Positions 1 through 11,465 of a stretch of DNA of 64,000 nt are shown here, one piece after another (positions within the stretch are counted from its first letter, which is position 1; each line of letters begins with the position of its first letter). The stretch comes from Ruegeria sp. Ofav3-42 (lineage in GTDB: Bacteria > Pseudomonadota > Alphaproteobacteria > Rhodobacterales > Rhodobacteraceae), in the NCBI RefSeq assembly GCF_022347725.1, contig NZ_JAKRGB010000010.1, positions 62,001-126,000 of the forward strand, written 5' to 3'. The notes below the pieces were generated by a model. It was not told where the DNA came from. It was given only the letters and a program-made list of their open reading frames with translations, and searched no databases. The translations under genes and the position numbers were made by a program.

Positions 1-764
1 TTTGCCTGCGCTCCGGGCGTTCCCCGCCCCAGATCGCTGAGTGCGGCTGACGTCCACGCCAGCAGGGTAAAGACCTCGAGCAGCTCTTCCGGATTTCGCG
101 TAGAAATACCACCTTGCTCGTCAATCTGACTGTCGCATTCACGGGCTAAAGCCCGCAATGCGGGATCGGCCAGATGCTCCAGCCCTTCCAACGCCAAACC
201 AGCCTGAACCAGCCCGGCCAGCGCCTCAAACCGGGGCAGGCCCGGTGTTGCTGCCTTCCAGCGTTTGGACAGGAACCATGTTTGTTGCGCCAATGAACGG
301 AAGAAGATCTTGCTTTGGTTTTCGTCCATGCCGCGCAGCAGGAAAATCGCGTGGTTGACCCAACGCATCACTCGTCGCCCAGTCAGGTCCGGCGCCCAGC
401 CAGGCCCCTGACCCCGACCATGCGCCTTGATCCAACCCCAGACCCACCGCTGGGCTTTCTCCCGCGCCCGCATATCACCAACAGCGGCCAGATCATCGAG
501 CCAGGCAAAACCGTGGCGTTCATCGTCGAAACCGGTACTAGGTGCAGAAACGTCCCACAGCTCGGTGTCCTGAGCTTCGACAAGATACCCGGCAAACAAG
601 AGGTTTCCGGCAACAAGCTGACGTCCACGAGCAAAAGAGCCGACCGTGCGCGGCTCAGGTTCGCCGACAAACCCCGAAACCGCTTTGCGTCGCTGACTGA
701 GCCGCGCGTAGAGACGGTTCTGAAACCGTGTCCACCGATTGGTCATGGTATCTGTCTTTGACAT
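1..764 (-). CDS. Heparinase II/III family protein, N-terminal part (cut by window edge)
   Basis: Reading leftward from ATG at 764, the frame is open to the window edge (254 codons). The translation carries segments typical of the heparinase II/III-like family of Rhodobacteraceae: GFVGEPEPRTVG near the start, then WLDDLAAVGD, GPGWAPDLTGRR, RWVNHAIFLLRGMDE and GGISTRNPEELLEVFTLL. The family consists of polysaccharide lyase-like proteins; the substrate is unknown here, and the catalytic beta-sandwich part lies outside the window. An in-frame ATG at 746 is a second possible start; neither has a strong Shine-Dalgarno. It follows rsmB on the same strand after 88 bases, and the two are probably co-transcribed. 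Confidence 0.8.
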   Translation of the reverse strand, partial: MSKTDTMTNRWTRFQNRLYARLSQRRKAVSGFVGEPEPRTVGSFARGRQLVAGNLLFAGYLVEAQDTELWDVSAPSTGFDDERHGFAWLDDLAAVGDMRAREKAQRWVWGWIKAHGRGQGPGWAPDLTGRRVMRWVNHAIFLLRGMDENQSKIFFRSLAQQTWFLSKRWKAATPGLPRFEALAGLVQAGLALEGLEHLADPALRALARECDSQIDEQGGISTRNPEELLEVFTLLAWTSAALSDLGRGTPGAQA

Positions 765-852
765 GACGCTCGTTACTCTGCCCCTTGCGCTCTGCTGGCG
801 CCTGAACCAACGATAGCCCGCGGCGATCGTCAAGTCATCGAAAAGCGTCTTG

Positions 853-2109
853 TCACGTCGATTTGTTCAGGCAGGCGATATAGAAGCCGTCCATTCCGCC
901 CCGATCCGCCCAATAATCGGGCCGCAGGCGCAGACCGCCTTCTTCGGTGATCCAATCCTGTTCAATACCGGGAACAATCAGAGCTTCACGATCAACCGCC
1001 ATGTCCGGGTATTGCTCCAGCGCCTCTTCGACCTGCACCTCGCCTTCGTCAGGCAGCAGGGAGCAGGTGCAATACACAAGCCGCCCGCCGGGTTTCAGCA
1101 GGGTCCAGGCATGGGCCAGCATTTGGGCCTGCAGTTCGATCAGGCCGCCAAACTCCGAGCCGTCCTTGGCAAAGGGCAAATCTGGGTGGCGACGGATGGT
1201 GCCCGTGGCCGAACAAGGCGCATCAAGCAGAATGGCGTCGTACTGGCCCTGATGCTCCAGCGCATCTCCTGCGATGACATTCGCTGTCAATCCAGTGCGT
1301 TTAAGGTTTTCGCGCACGCGTTCCAGCCGCGAATCCGAGATATCCAACGCTGTGACCTCGGTCCCTGCGGCCGCCAGTTGCAGCGTCTTGCCGCCCGGTG
1401 CAGCGCAGAGGTCCAGAACCTTCTCTCCGGCCTTGGGTGCCAGAATGCGCACAGGCAGGGCTGCTGCTGCGTCCTGCACCCACCATTCGCCCGTGTTGAA
1501 ACCCGGCAGGGCCGAGACCTGCCCCGCGTCCTGAACTCGCAATGATCCTGTTGGCAGCGCTTCACCGGGGCCGGATGCTCCGGGTTTCAGCGAGATATCA
1601 AGCGGCGCACCTGCAAATTGCGCCTGCTCCATACCCGTAACTGCCTCCGCGCCCCACGCCATGACCAAAGGTTCGCGCAGCCATTCCGGCAAACGCGGAA
1701 CCCGCATCTTGGGCCATGCTTGGGGCCCTTCAGCCGCCACTTTGCGAAGCACCGCGTTCACCAGACCTTTCAGCCGCCCGTGCTTGCGGGACCGACCAAC
1801 GATCTCGACCATGGAATTGACCACACCGTGCGCGGCCTCACCGTGGCACAGTTCCACCGCGCCAAGGCGCAGCGCGTTGTGCACGGTCAGAGCCGGAGTT
1901 CGGTTCAGGTGATTGTCCAGCAACCGGTCGGCACGTTCCAACCCTCGCAGGGTTTCCAGAGTCAGGCGTTGTGCCCGCGCGCGATCCTCTGGTCCCAGAC
2001 GATCCAGCGCACCAGCGGCCAGACATTCGGACAGCAACCGCCCTTCCCCCAGAATCTGATCCAGCAGATAGATCGCGCTGCGTCGCGCCGCTGTTGCGTT
2101 GTCGGACAT
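853..2109 (-). CDS. rsmB: 16S rRNA m5C967 methyltransferase RsmB
   Basis: The 418-residue protein would methylate C967 (E. coli numbering) of 16S rRNA using SAM. An N-terminal NusB-like RNA-binding domain (about residues 5-130) precedes a Rossmann methyltransferase. The SAM loop DLCAAPGGK lies at about 233-241, motif IV DAPCSATG has Cys299, and motif VI YCTCSLLPDEGE has the catalytic Cys around 349. The two cysteines are diagnostic of RNA m5C methyltransferases. The frame extends upstream of 2109, but MSDNATAARR matches the usual family start. It is divergent from the DUF1674 gene and upstream of the heparinase-like gene. Confidence 0.93.
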   Translation of the reverse strand: MSDNATAARRSAIYLLDQILGEGRLLSECLAAGALDRLGPEDRARAQRLTLETLRGLERADRLLDNHLNRTPALTVHNALRLGAVELCHGEAAHGVVNSMVEIVGRSRKHGRLKGLVNAVLRKVAAEGPQAWPKMRVPRLPEWLREPLVMAWGAEAVTGMEQAQFAGAPLDISLKPGASGPGEALPTGSLRVQDAGQVSALPGFNTGEWWVQDAAAALPVRILAPKAGEKVLDLCAAPGGKTLQLAAAGTEVTALDISDSRLERVRENLKRTGLTANVIAGDALEHQGQYDAILLDAPCSATGTIRRHPDLPFAKDGSEFGGLIELQAQMLAHAWTLLKPGGRLVYCTCSLLPDEGEVQVEEALEQYPDMAVDREALIVPGIEQDWITEEGGLRLRPDYWADRGGMDGFYIACLNKST

Positions 2110-2199
2110 GAAAACCGCCTTTGATTTGACCGTCGCCCGCATTGCCAAGGGCGGACGGGGGCGTATATCAAGCGAATGCACGGAAAGGAACCCGATGTC

Positions 2200-2382
2200 A
2201 TGAGCGACGACCGCAAAGACCTGCCCCCCGCTGCCCAGCGCGCGCTGGCCGAAGCCGAAGAGCGCCGCAAAAAGGCGGAAGCTGAGGCAAAAAAGATGCC
2301 CAAGGAACTGGGCGGTCGCGACGGTCCTGACCCGGCCCGCTACGGGGATTGGGAGAAGAAGGGCATCGCAATCGATTTCTGA
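2200..2382 (+). CDS. DUF1674 protein (SDHAF4-like)
   Basis: A 60-residue protein with a charged, Ala/Lys/Glu-rich helical first half and the conserved DUF1674 tail PKELGGRDGPDPARYGDWEK. Eukaryotic relatives (SDHAF4/Sdh8) assist assembly of flavinated succinate dehydrogenase; transferring that role to bacteria is inference. AAAGGAA sits 9 bases before the ATG at 2200, so this start is preferred over an in-frame ATG at 2176. It is divergent from rsmB and convergent with the LysR gene, with only 4 bases between the two stops. Confidence 0.85.
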   Translation: MSDDRKDLPPAAQRALAEAEERRKKAEAEAKKMPKELGGRDGPDPARYGDWEKKGIAIDF

Positions 2383-2386
2383 TTGC

Positions 2387-5060
<2,674 letters not shown>

Positions 5061-5064
<4 letters not shown>

Positions 5065-5729
5065 ACGCGCCGGAGTATATATTCGAAGCCAGCTCGAAAC
5101 CCTCCCTGCCTTGGCACGAAGTTCCGCTGATCCGGGCCACAGACGATTCGGTCAAAGGCTATGGCTGTCTGGTCGATGACCCCGATACCTTCGAGATTGA
5201 AATCGCCCGCTGGCCCCAACAGGGCTGGCGCCCGATTGACGAAGGAACCGGCGACGAGGGTGGCTGGGTCGAAGGCACGTTCAAATGCGACTGGCAGGGT
5301 GATGTTCTCTACGGTGAGAACGAGGCCGTCAAGGGACACTATGTTCTGGGCTGGTCCGCCGATCCCCAACAGGCACAGACGGAACAACAAACCGCGCCGC
5401 GCGATCAGGTGCTGCTGTGGCATATGAACTATCACCCCGATGGTGGGCAGATGTTCTGGCCACTGGACAACAAACCCTTCATCGTTCCCGCCGCCCTGCC
5501 CGGTGACAACCTGACTCCCGAAAAGGTGGTCGCGTTCTGGTGCGATGGCTCACGCGGTCTCTATATCCATCCCGGTATCTGGCATGAGGGGATTTTCCCC
5601 GTCGAAGACAATCAGCGTTTCCTTGATCGCCAAGGCCGGGTCCATGCCCGGGTTAGCGCCGATATCGGCAAAGAGTTTGGCGTGTATCTCGCCTGCCCGC
5701 TGCGCGCCGATAAAATTCGGGATCTTTGA
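5061..5729 (+). CDS. Ureidoglycolate lyase-like (AllA) cupin protein in the tmp operon
   Basis: A 222-residue cupin resembling the AllA/ureidoglycolate lyase family. The typical segments are a HxxxxQ-like strand (YHPDGGQMFWPLDNKPF), AFWCDGSRGLYIHPGIWHEG and FPVEDNQRFLDRQGRVH near the C-terminus. It overlaps tmpB by 4 bases and ends before a terminator, so it is co-expressed with the phosphonate genes. No allantoin or purine catabolism gene is nearby. A role in clearing or using a product of trimethylaminoethylphosphonate degradation is possible but not shown. The family assignment is firm; the substrate is unknown. Confidence 0.7.
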
Positions 5730-5776
5730 AAAAAATCGTAGCAGGGCCAGTTCCACTTGGGACCGGCCCTGCTACG
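5729..5776 (-). terminator. Intrinsic terminator of the DMT transporter gene
   Basis: A perfect 12-bp stem (CGTAGCAGGGCC at 5737-5748, GGCCCTGCTACG at 5765-5776) is followed on the minus strand by a T run (5736-5730). It lies between convergent genes and can also stop transcripts from the tmp operon, though the plus-strand side has no T run. Confidence 0.85.
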
Positions 5777-5798
5777 CGATCGGATATCTTACTAGCGA

Positions 5799-6686
5799 TC
5801 ACTGTTCTCGCTTAGCGGACAACCCGGCATAGATCAGCACCGTCACAAGAATGATTGCACCCCCGATAAAGCTTGCGACAGGCGGAATTTCTCCAAAGAA
5901 CCCGAAAGCAAACAACGGCGCAAAGACCACTTCGGTCATCAGGATCATGCCAACTTCTGGCGCGGTGATATATCGGATCGCAACCGCTGACATCACACGG
6001 CCAAACGGCGCGGTAAACAACCCCATGGCCCCCATGATGACCCAGGTGCCGAGGCTGTACCCCGAAGGTTCCGCCACAATTGCCATCGTGAGTGCAAGGA
6101 ACAACCCGCCCAGCCCGACACTCGCCATGCGGCTGACGTCCTGATACTTGCGCAACAGAGTTTGGTTCAGCGACAGGCAGATCACCGCAAAGAAAGCGAG
6201 CAAATCGCCTTTGAGGTTCCCGGACCCAAAAGACCCCGACACCACAATCGCGATCCCCAGCATAACGAACACGATCGAGATCCACGTTGACCGTCGTGTG
6301 ATTTCTTTCAGGAAGAACCAGCTGAACAACGCTGCCAGCGCTGGCGAGGTGCTGAGGATCACAAACGTATTGGCGACCGACGTGTTCTTGATGCTCAGAA
6401 CAAGGGCCGAAGCGCTGCCCAGCATCAACAGGCCCGACAGAAATATTGGCCAGCCGCCGGCCTTAAGGACTTCGATCAATCCACGCTCATCTCGCAATTG
6501 AATGAACGCCGACATCGATATCGCCGTGAACAATCCGAACAGAAAGGCGGTGTCAAATCCACTGACACCCGAGAGACGGATAAAAATCGGATCAAAGCTC
6601 ATCAGCAACGCGCCAAGAAGGGCAATCGCAATGCCGGTCATACGTGGGTTTTGGGATCGCAGAGCAAGGGTATAGGAAGGTTTCAT
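5799..6686 (-). CDS. DMT-family (EamA) inner membrane transporter
   Basis: A 295-residue protein with about ten hydrophobic helices arranged as two EamA repeats, for example GIAIALLGALLMSFDPIFIRL at the start of repeat one and LLAFFAVICLSLNQTLL at the start of repeat two. Drug/metabolite transporters usually export amino acids, metabolites or drugs; the substrate is unknown. The only upstream extension is from a GTG at 6695, so ATG 6686 is preferred. It is divergent from a TetR gene, and two copies of an inverted repeat lie in the shared promoter region, so repression by that TetR protein with an inducer that may also be the substrate is likely. Confidence 0.85.
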   Translation of the reverse strand: MKPSYTLALRSQNPRMTGIAIALLGALLMSFDPIFIRLSGVSGFDTAFLFGLFTAISMSAFIQLRDERGLIEVLKAGGWPIFLSGLLMLGSASALVLSIKNTSVANTFVILSTSPALAALFSWFFLKEITRRSTWISIVFVMLGIAIVVSGSFGSGNLKGDLLAFFAVICLSLNQTLLRKYQDVSRMASVGLGGLFLALTMAIVAEPSGYSLGTWVIMGAMGLFTAPFGRVMSAVAIRYITAPEVGMILMTEVVFAPLFAFGFFGEIPPVASFIGGAIILVTVLIYAGLSAKREQ

Positions 6687-6703
6687 GTCAGCCACCGGAT
6701 AGA

Positions 6704-6723
6704 ATCATACTGATCGGTATGAT
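6704..6723. promoter_or_regulatory. TetR operator copy 1
   Basis: Perfect inverted repeat ATCATAC-N6-GTATGAT starting 18 bases upstream of the DMT transporter ATG. The same half-sites and spacer length recur 49 bases away, so it is very likely a binding site of the adjacent TetR protein. Confidence 0.8.
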
Positions 6724-6752
6724 TATTGCCCGCTTGCGAAGATTTCAAGACT

Positions 6753-6772
6753 ATCATACCAATTAGTATGAT
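6753..6772. promoter_or_regulatory. TetR operator copy 2
   Basis: Second perfect ATCATAC-N6-GTATGAT, ending 14 bases before the TetR start codon. The spacer differs (CAATTA against TGATCG) while both half-sites are identical, which points to selection on the half-sites. Its position predicts autorepression. Confidence 0.8.
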
Positions 6773-6786
6773 TTTAGGGTGCAAGC

Positions 6787-7380
6787 ATGAGCAAGCAGGA
6801 AACACGCAAAGAAAAGACCCGGCAGAAAATTCTGTATGCCTCGAAATCTGTCTTTCTGACCGAGGGCTACGTTCTGGCCAGCATGGACACGATCGCGACC
6901 CGGGCGCAGGTCACGAAACAGACGATCTATAGGTATTTTTCATCAAAGCTGGAGCTGTTTGAAGCAACACTCAGACACATGAGCCCAGGACCCAAGGCAG
7001 ATTTTCTGGAGAGTCTGGAGGTGCCGGATACGCGTGAAGCCCTTATCGGATTCGCCATCGGTTTCATGCGATCGCACCTGAGGCAGGAACATCTGGATAC
7101 AATCCGTCTGCTGATCGCCGAGGCACCAAAAGCACCTGAAATCGTACGCTCATTCTTTGCGATGGGACCGAGCGACACCAAGGAACGTCTGCACGAATTC
7201 TTCAAAAACAGGCTGGGCGTAGACCAACCGGAAATCCCGATGCGCCTGTGGACAGCCATGTTGTTCGCTCATCAAGAAGCCGCGATGCTGGGGCGAAGCG
7301 TTCCGACCGAAGAGGAACTGGCAGTCTATGCCGAAACGGCAACTGACTACCTGCTCGCAGGGCTGGCCGCGCGGACTTAA
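6787..7380 (+). CDS. TetR-family repressor of the DMT transporter
   Basis: A 197-residue TetR protein. The N-terminal helix-turn-helix (about residues 10-55: REKILYASK-like helix, MDTIATRAQVTKQTIYRYF) is followed by a helical ligand domain with a C-terminal dimerisation segment ending ATDYLLAGLAART. It diverges from the DMT exporter gene, and the shared gap carries two copies of an inverted repeat, the usual arrangement for local ligand-responsive repression. AGGGTGCAAGC precedes the ATG. The ligand is unknown. Confidence 0.88.
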   Translation: MSKQETRKEKTRQKILYASKSVFLTEGYVLASMDTIATRAQVTKQTIYRYFSSKLELFEATLRHMSPGPKADFLESLEVPDTREALIGFAIGFMRSHLRQEHLDTIRLLIAEAPKAPEIVRSFFAMGPSDTKERLHEFFKNRLGVDQPEIPMRLWTAMLFAHQEAAMLGRSVPTEEELAVYAETATDYLLAGLAART

Positions 7381-7459
7381 GAACCCTTTAACACCCGACC
7401 GGTTCTTCTGTGTTATTCTCAACAGACTCGTCGCGAATATTATGTCACGGAGGCATCTT

Positions 7460-8317
7460 ATGGGCTTGAACAGACGCAGAGTTGTCCAGCTGGGAACAGC
7501 GGCTACAGTCGGATCGATGCTACCGGGGCTTGCACTTTCAGCATCCAATCAAAACGACTCGTTCGAACAGGAATTTGCCGACACGCTGGACCGGTTGAAG
7601 GTGGCGTTCTCCGAACTCGGCTACACCCAGACCACGCCGCTTTCTATTGCGACCGGAGCGAACGACTATAACGGCGGGCTGCGGCACGATTTCGATCAGG
7701 CCGAACTGCCCATGGGCGCCTTTGTGATCCAGCCATTGGCGCGGGTCGCTGATGTGGAAGAAAAGCAGCGCCCTGATGTGCTGCCCTTGTTTCATGAGGT
7801 CGGCTGCCATCCCGCAGATGCTGATGGTCAGACCACAACCCGTCTGATGGTGGGTCTTCTGACCGACAAGTTTGGCCTCGACCCGTCGCGCCTCGCCTTT
7901 GTCAGCGTGCCGCAAGCCGACACCATGCGCCCGGTGCTGGACGAGATCGGCTTGCCTTTCGCGAAAAAAGTCCTGTTGCGGGATGAGGCCGAGGCCCTGG
8001 CGGCCCGCGACGCCTCGGGCTATTTCTTTCCCGATCCGTTTGGCGACTACTACATCGTCACCATGGGCGTCTATTACCGCGTAGGCGAAACCGATGAGCC
8101 CGCGCCTACGGCTTATCCTCCGCCACCCAATTGGACCGAGATCGGCGAGATCGTAATCGACGGCACCGTCGCGCCTCTTGGCATCTCAATCGGGGCCGAG
8201 CGCCTCACTTATGCTCTGACTGGCCAATACCCGACATGGGATCAGCGGTTGGGGCTGCTCTTTGCGACGGCGGAAGAGAACGGCGCAGAGCCGCCTGGCC
8301 TTGCCGCGTTCCGGTAG
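7460..8317 (+). CDS. Tat-exported protein with an alanyl-tRNA synthetase-like domain
   Basis: A 285-residue protein. Residues 1-28 form a twin-arginine signal (MGLNRRRVVQLG, then a hydrophobic stretch ending ALSA). The mature part has segments that can be lined up by eye with the class II AlaRS core: LPLFHEVGCHP (about 109-118) with the HTFFEMLGN motif, FGLDPSRLAFVSV and DEIGLPFAKKVLLRD with the region after it, FGDYYIVTMGVYYRVGE with the motif 2 area, and EIGEIVIDGTVAPLGISIGAERL (split about 227-249) with the motif 3 DTGMGLERI. The start at 7460 is chosen because GGAGG lies 6 bases upstream; ATG 7442 is also in frame. It has no tRNA-binding or editing domain. Function unknown. Confidence 0.6.
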   Translation: MGLNRRRVVQLGTAATVGSMLPGLALSASNQNDSFEQEFADTLDRLKVAFSELGYTQTTPLSIATGANDYNGGLRHDFDQAELPMGAFVIQPLARVADVEEKQRPDVLPLFHEVGCHPADADGQTTTRLMVGLLTDKFGLDPSRLAFVSVPQADTMRPVLDEIGLPFAKKVLLRDEAEALAARDASGYFFPDPFGDYYIVTMGVYYRVGETDEPAPTAYPPPPNWTEIGEIVIDGTVAPLGISIGAERLTYALTGQYPTWDQRLGLLFATAEENGAEPPGLAAFR

Positions 8318-8323
8318 CCGGGA

Positions 8324-9133
8324 CTACAGTCCCAGCACATCCACCATGTCATACTGACCGGGGGCCTTACCCTGCCCCCACAGCGCTGCTTTTAGCGCAC
8401 CTCTGGCAAAGATGGCGCGGTCGGTGGCCAGATGGCGCAGGACGATGCGTTCACCGGGGGCGGCGAACAGGACGTCGTGTTCGCCCACGATGTCGCCGCC
8501 GCGAATGGCGTGGAAACCAATATTGCCGCGTTGACGCGCGCCGGTGATGCCGTCGCGGCCGCGGTCGGACACATCTTCCAGTTTCACGCCGCGACCTTCG
8601 GCGGCGGCCTCGCCCAACATCAACGCGGTGCCCGACGGGGCATCGACCTTGTGATGATGGTGCCCTTCGATCACTTCGATGTCGAAATCTTCATCCAGTG
8701 CAGCCGCAACCTTTTTAGTCAGTTGCACCAACAAGTTCACGCCAAGGCTCATATTGCCTGCCCGTACGATGACAGCGTGACGCGCAGCCGGTTCCAGCGC
8801 AGCGATCTGCTCATCCGTCATGCCTGTGGTGCCGATCACGTGGACACAGCGCGCTTGCGCGGCCAGTGCAGCAAATTCCAGCGTCGCTTCGGGCGCAGTG
8901 AAATCGATCACCGCCTGCGCCTGCGAAAACGCTTCCAGCGGATCATCCGTGACTTTCACGCCCAGCGCCTGGCCGCCCATCGCCGTGCCTACGTCCTGCC
9001 CGATCCAGTCATGGCCCGCACGCTCAACCACGCCAACCAGACGTGCCTGATCGCTGTCGGTGATGGTCTTGATCAGCATCTGCCCCATACGGCCCGAAGC
9101 CCCTGTTATGACGATCCCCGGAATTTGGGTCAT
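8324..9133 (-). CDS. dapB: 4-hydroxy-tetrahydrodipicolinate reductase
   Basis: A 269-residue enzyme of lysine and meso-diaminopimelate synthesis that reduces the DapA product with NAD(P)H. The N-terminal Rossmann motif is [12 protein letters not shown] (about residues 8-19). The substrate-binding and catalytic stretch [16 protein letters not shown] is present, and the length is normal. ATG 9133 matches the family start [14 protein letters not shown]; upstream codons are not family-like. It is convergent with the AlaRS-like gene, with 6 bases between stops, and divergent from rbfA. Confidence 0.96.
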   Translation of the reverse strand: MTQIPGIVITGASGRMGQMLIKTITDSDQARLVGVVERAGHDWIGQDVGTAMGGQALGVKVTDDPLEAFSQAQAVIDFTAPEATLEFAALAAQARCVHVIGTTGMTDEQIAALEPAARHAVIVRAGNMSLGVNLLVQLTKKVAAALDEDFDIEVIEGHHHHKVDAPSGTALMLGEAAAEGRGVKLEDVSDRGRDGITGARQRGNIGFHAIRGGDIVGEHDVLFAAPGERIVLRHLATDRAIFARGALKAALWGQGKAPGQYDMVDVLGL

Positions 9134-9222
9134 AGCGCTGGTCCTTTCTAAAGTCGGCTCAAAGCCTCCTACCCCGTTCGCGCCCGCTTGGCAAAGCCCT
9201 GCTTTGCCCTTAGATCGGGGAT

Positions 9223-9618
9223 ATGGCAAAGAACAAATTCCACGATGGCCCCGGCCCGTCCCAACGACAGCTGCGCGTCGGCGAACTGATCCGCCGCACC
9301 CTGTCCGAGGTTCTGGCGCGCGGAGATGTCCACGACCCCGACCTGAACCGTATGTCGATCACCGTGGGTGAGGTACGAACCTCGCCCGATCTGAAGATCG
9401 CCACCGCCTATGTGCTGCCCTTGGGCGGCAAGGGGCAGGAGGACGTGATCGAATTGCTCGCCCGCAACAAGGGCGAGTTACGGCGTATGGTCGGCAAGAA
9501 GGTCGGCCTGAAATTCTCGCCCGATCTGCGCTTCCGTCTGGACGATACGTTTGACCGTCTGGACGACACGCGCCGCATGTTCGAACAGGACGCGGTGCGC
9601 CGCGATCTCGACGAGTGA
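9223..9618 (+). CDS. rbfA: 30S ribosome-binding factor RbfA
   Basis: A 131-residue ribosome maturation factor that binds free 30S subunits and helps process the 16S 5' end; needed for cold growth in E. coli. The KH-like fold is recognisable from [24 protein letters not shown], the [18 protein letters not shown] strand region and the C-terminal [20 protein letters not shown] helix. GTG of the next gene overlaps its stop by 4 bases. It lies in a group with truB and, further on, rpsO and pnp, a common translation-gene neighbourhood. Confidence 0.95.
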   Translation: MAKNKFHDGPGPSQRQLRVGELIRRTLSEVLARGDVHDPDLNRMSITVGEVRTSPDLKIATAYVLPLGGKGQEDVIELLARNKGELRRMVGKKVGLKFSPDLRFRLDDTFDRLDDTRRMFEQDAVRRDLDE

Positions 9619-10358
9619 TCCGAACGCTGGCCACGCTGGGCGCTGTTTTCTGGGCGGCGCAAGCCTCTGCGGTCACCTGTGAGAAACTGACCCATGAGGA
9701 TAAGCGGTACACTATCTGCGAGGTGGATGCCGCTAACGAAGACTTGCGCCTGTTCCTGAACGACCACGACGGCGTTCTGCTTGGGCATTTTTCTTCGGTG
9801 AATGATGCTCTGAACTCGGATGACAAACGTCTGGCTTTCGCGATGAATGCTGGGATGTATCACGACGACCGCTCACCGGTTGGGCACTACGTCGAAAACG
9901 GCCAGGAACAGATGCGCGTGATCCCGAACGCCGGGCCGGGAAATTTCGGATTGCTTCCGAACGGGGTGTTCTGCATCCGGGATGGCCGCGCCGATGTGTT
10001 CGAGACGTTGGAATATGTTGATCAGGCTCCAGAGTGCCGTTTCGCTACCCAGTCCGGCCCGATGCTGGTGATAAACGGCGAGCTGCACCCGCGTTTTCTG
10101 CTCGATTCGACTTCGCGCTATGTGCGCAACGGGGTGGGCACCAGCGACGACGGCACCCGCGCTGTGTTCGCGATCTCAGACGGCTACGTGACGTTTCACG
10201 AGTTTGGCAGCCTATTCCGGGACGTGCTGAACACCCCGAATGCATTGTTCTTCGATGGCAATATCTCTCGTATGTATGACCGGGCGAGCAATCGATCAGA
10301 TGTCGGGTTTTCGCTGGGGCCGATCGTTGGCGTGGTCGAAGACGCACCCCGAAATTGA
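9615..10358 (+). CDS. Phosphodiester glycosidase family (NAGPA/DUF2233) exported protein
   Basis: A 247-residue protein with a signal peptide (residues 1-19, ending QASA) and a DUF2233/NAGPA domain. Recognisable parts are [73 protein letters not shown] and [12 protein letters not shown], which contain the conserved Asp and Gly residues of the fold. The family cleaves phosphodiester-linked sugars; the substrate here is unknown, and a periplasmic location is predicted. The GTG start overlaps the rbfA stop, so it is translated with rbfA. Confidence 0.8.
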   Translation: MIRTLATLGAVFWAAQASAVTCEKLTHEDKRYTICEVDAANEDLRLFLNDHDGVLLGHFSSVNDALNSDDKRLAFAMNAGMYHDDRSPVGHYVENGQEQMRVIPNAGPGNFGLLPNGVFCIRDGRADVFETLEYVDQAPECRFATQSGPMLVINGELHPRFLLDSTSRYVRNGVGTSDDGTRAVFAISDGYVTFHEFGSLFRDVLNTPNALFFDGNISRMYDRASNRSDVGFSLGPIVGVVEDAPRN

Positions 10359-10412
10359 CAGGGGCAGAGTGATCCGATAACTCGCGCGCCTCAGCAAAAG
10401 GCAAGGTGCAAG

Positions 10413-11324
10413 ATGGGACGTAAACGCAAGGGTCGCGACATTTCCGGCTGGCTGGTGGTGGACAAGCCTGCGGGCATGACCTCGACCGCTGTGGTCAACA
10501 AGGTGCGTTGGGCGATGGACGCCAAGAAAGCGGGCCATGCGGGCACGCTGGACCCTGAAGCAACGGGCGTTCTGGCCGTGGCGCTGGGAGAAGCGACCAA
10601 GACCGTTCCCTATATCACCGACGCGTTGAAAGCCTATACTTTCACCGTTCGTCTGGGTCAGGCCACCAACACCGATGATGCCGAAGGCGAAGTGATTGCT
10701 GAAAGCGATGCGCGCCCTTCAGATGACGATATCAAACAGGCGCTGACCCCGTTTCTGGGGGATATTATGCAGGTGCCGCCTAAATTCTCAGCTGTAAAGA
10801 TCGACGGCCAGCGCGCCTACAAACTGGCCCGTGATGGTGAGGACGTTGAACTGACGGCCCGCCCGCTTTGGGTCGAGGAATTGATTTTGGTCGATCGCCC
10901 CGACGAAGACCACGTCGTGCTGGAAATGACCTGCGGAAAAGGTGGCTATGTTCGCTCTATTGCACGCGATCTGGGGGCAGCATTGGGTTGTCATGGCCAC
11001 GTCAAAGAACTGCGTCGAATCTGGTCCGGCCCGTTCGAGGTCGAAGACGGGTTGAACATCGAACAGATCGACGAGATGGCCAAGACCACTGCTCTGGATG
11101 AATACCTGCACCCGCTGGAAACCGGCCTCGCTGATCTGCCTGAATTGAAATGCACACCCGAAGGTGCCACCCGTCTGCGCAATGGTAATCCGGGTATGGT
11201 TCTGGCCTCGGACGTGGAATACGGAGACGAGGCCTGGGCCTCGCTGGATGGCAAGGCAGTGGCCGTGGGCATCTATAAATCTGGAGAATTACACCCCAGC
11301 CGGGTGTTCATTCAACCGGTCTGA
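10413..11324 (+). CDS. truB: tRNA pseudouridine-55 synthase TruB
   Basis: A 303-residue enzyme that makes pseudouridine 55 in the T loop of tRNAs. The motifs seen are [13 protein letters not shown] (N-terminal), [15 protein letters not shown] with the catalytic Asp, [39 protein letters not shown] and [15 protein letters not shown], followed by a PUA-like C-terminal part. GCAAGGTGCAAG precedes the ATG. It lies downstream of rbfA as in many proteobacteria, but with the phosphodiester glycosidase gene in between. Confidence 0.96.
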   Translation: MGRKRKGRDISGWLVVDKPAGMTSTAVVNKVRWAMDAKKAGHAGTLDPEATGVLAVALGEATKTVPYITDALKAYTFTVRLGQATNTDDAEGEVIAESDARPSDDDIKQALTPFLGDIMQVPPKFSAVKIDGQRAYKLARDGEDVELTARPLWVEELILVDRPDEDHVVLEMTCGKGGYVRSIARDLGAALGCHGHVKELRRIWSGPFEVEDGLNIEQIDEMAKTTALDEYLHPLETGLADLPELKCTPEGATRLRNGNPGMVLASDVEYGDEAWASLDGKAVAVGIYKSGELHPSRVFIQPV

Positions 11325-11401
11325 TAGAACGAGCGAAAATGTCCATAAGTGTCGCGAACTATGCACGACCGTTTAGGGGAACAGGGTTGTGTCAGGCAAA
11401 A

Positions 11402-11431
11402 TTGGACGAAAAGCCTTAAATTTGGTATGAT
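11402..11431 (+). promoter_or_regulatory. Predicted sigma70-type promoter
   Basis: TTGGAC (11402-11407) and TATGAT (11426-11431) are separated by 18 bases, 34 bases upstream of the VPLPA-sorted protein start. The match to sigma70 consensus is good; no experimental support. Confidence 0.5.
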
Positions 11432-11465
11432 CAGCATTATCGCTTGAACTTTTCGGAGTGTGATT

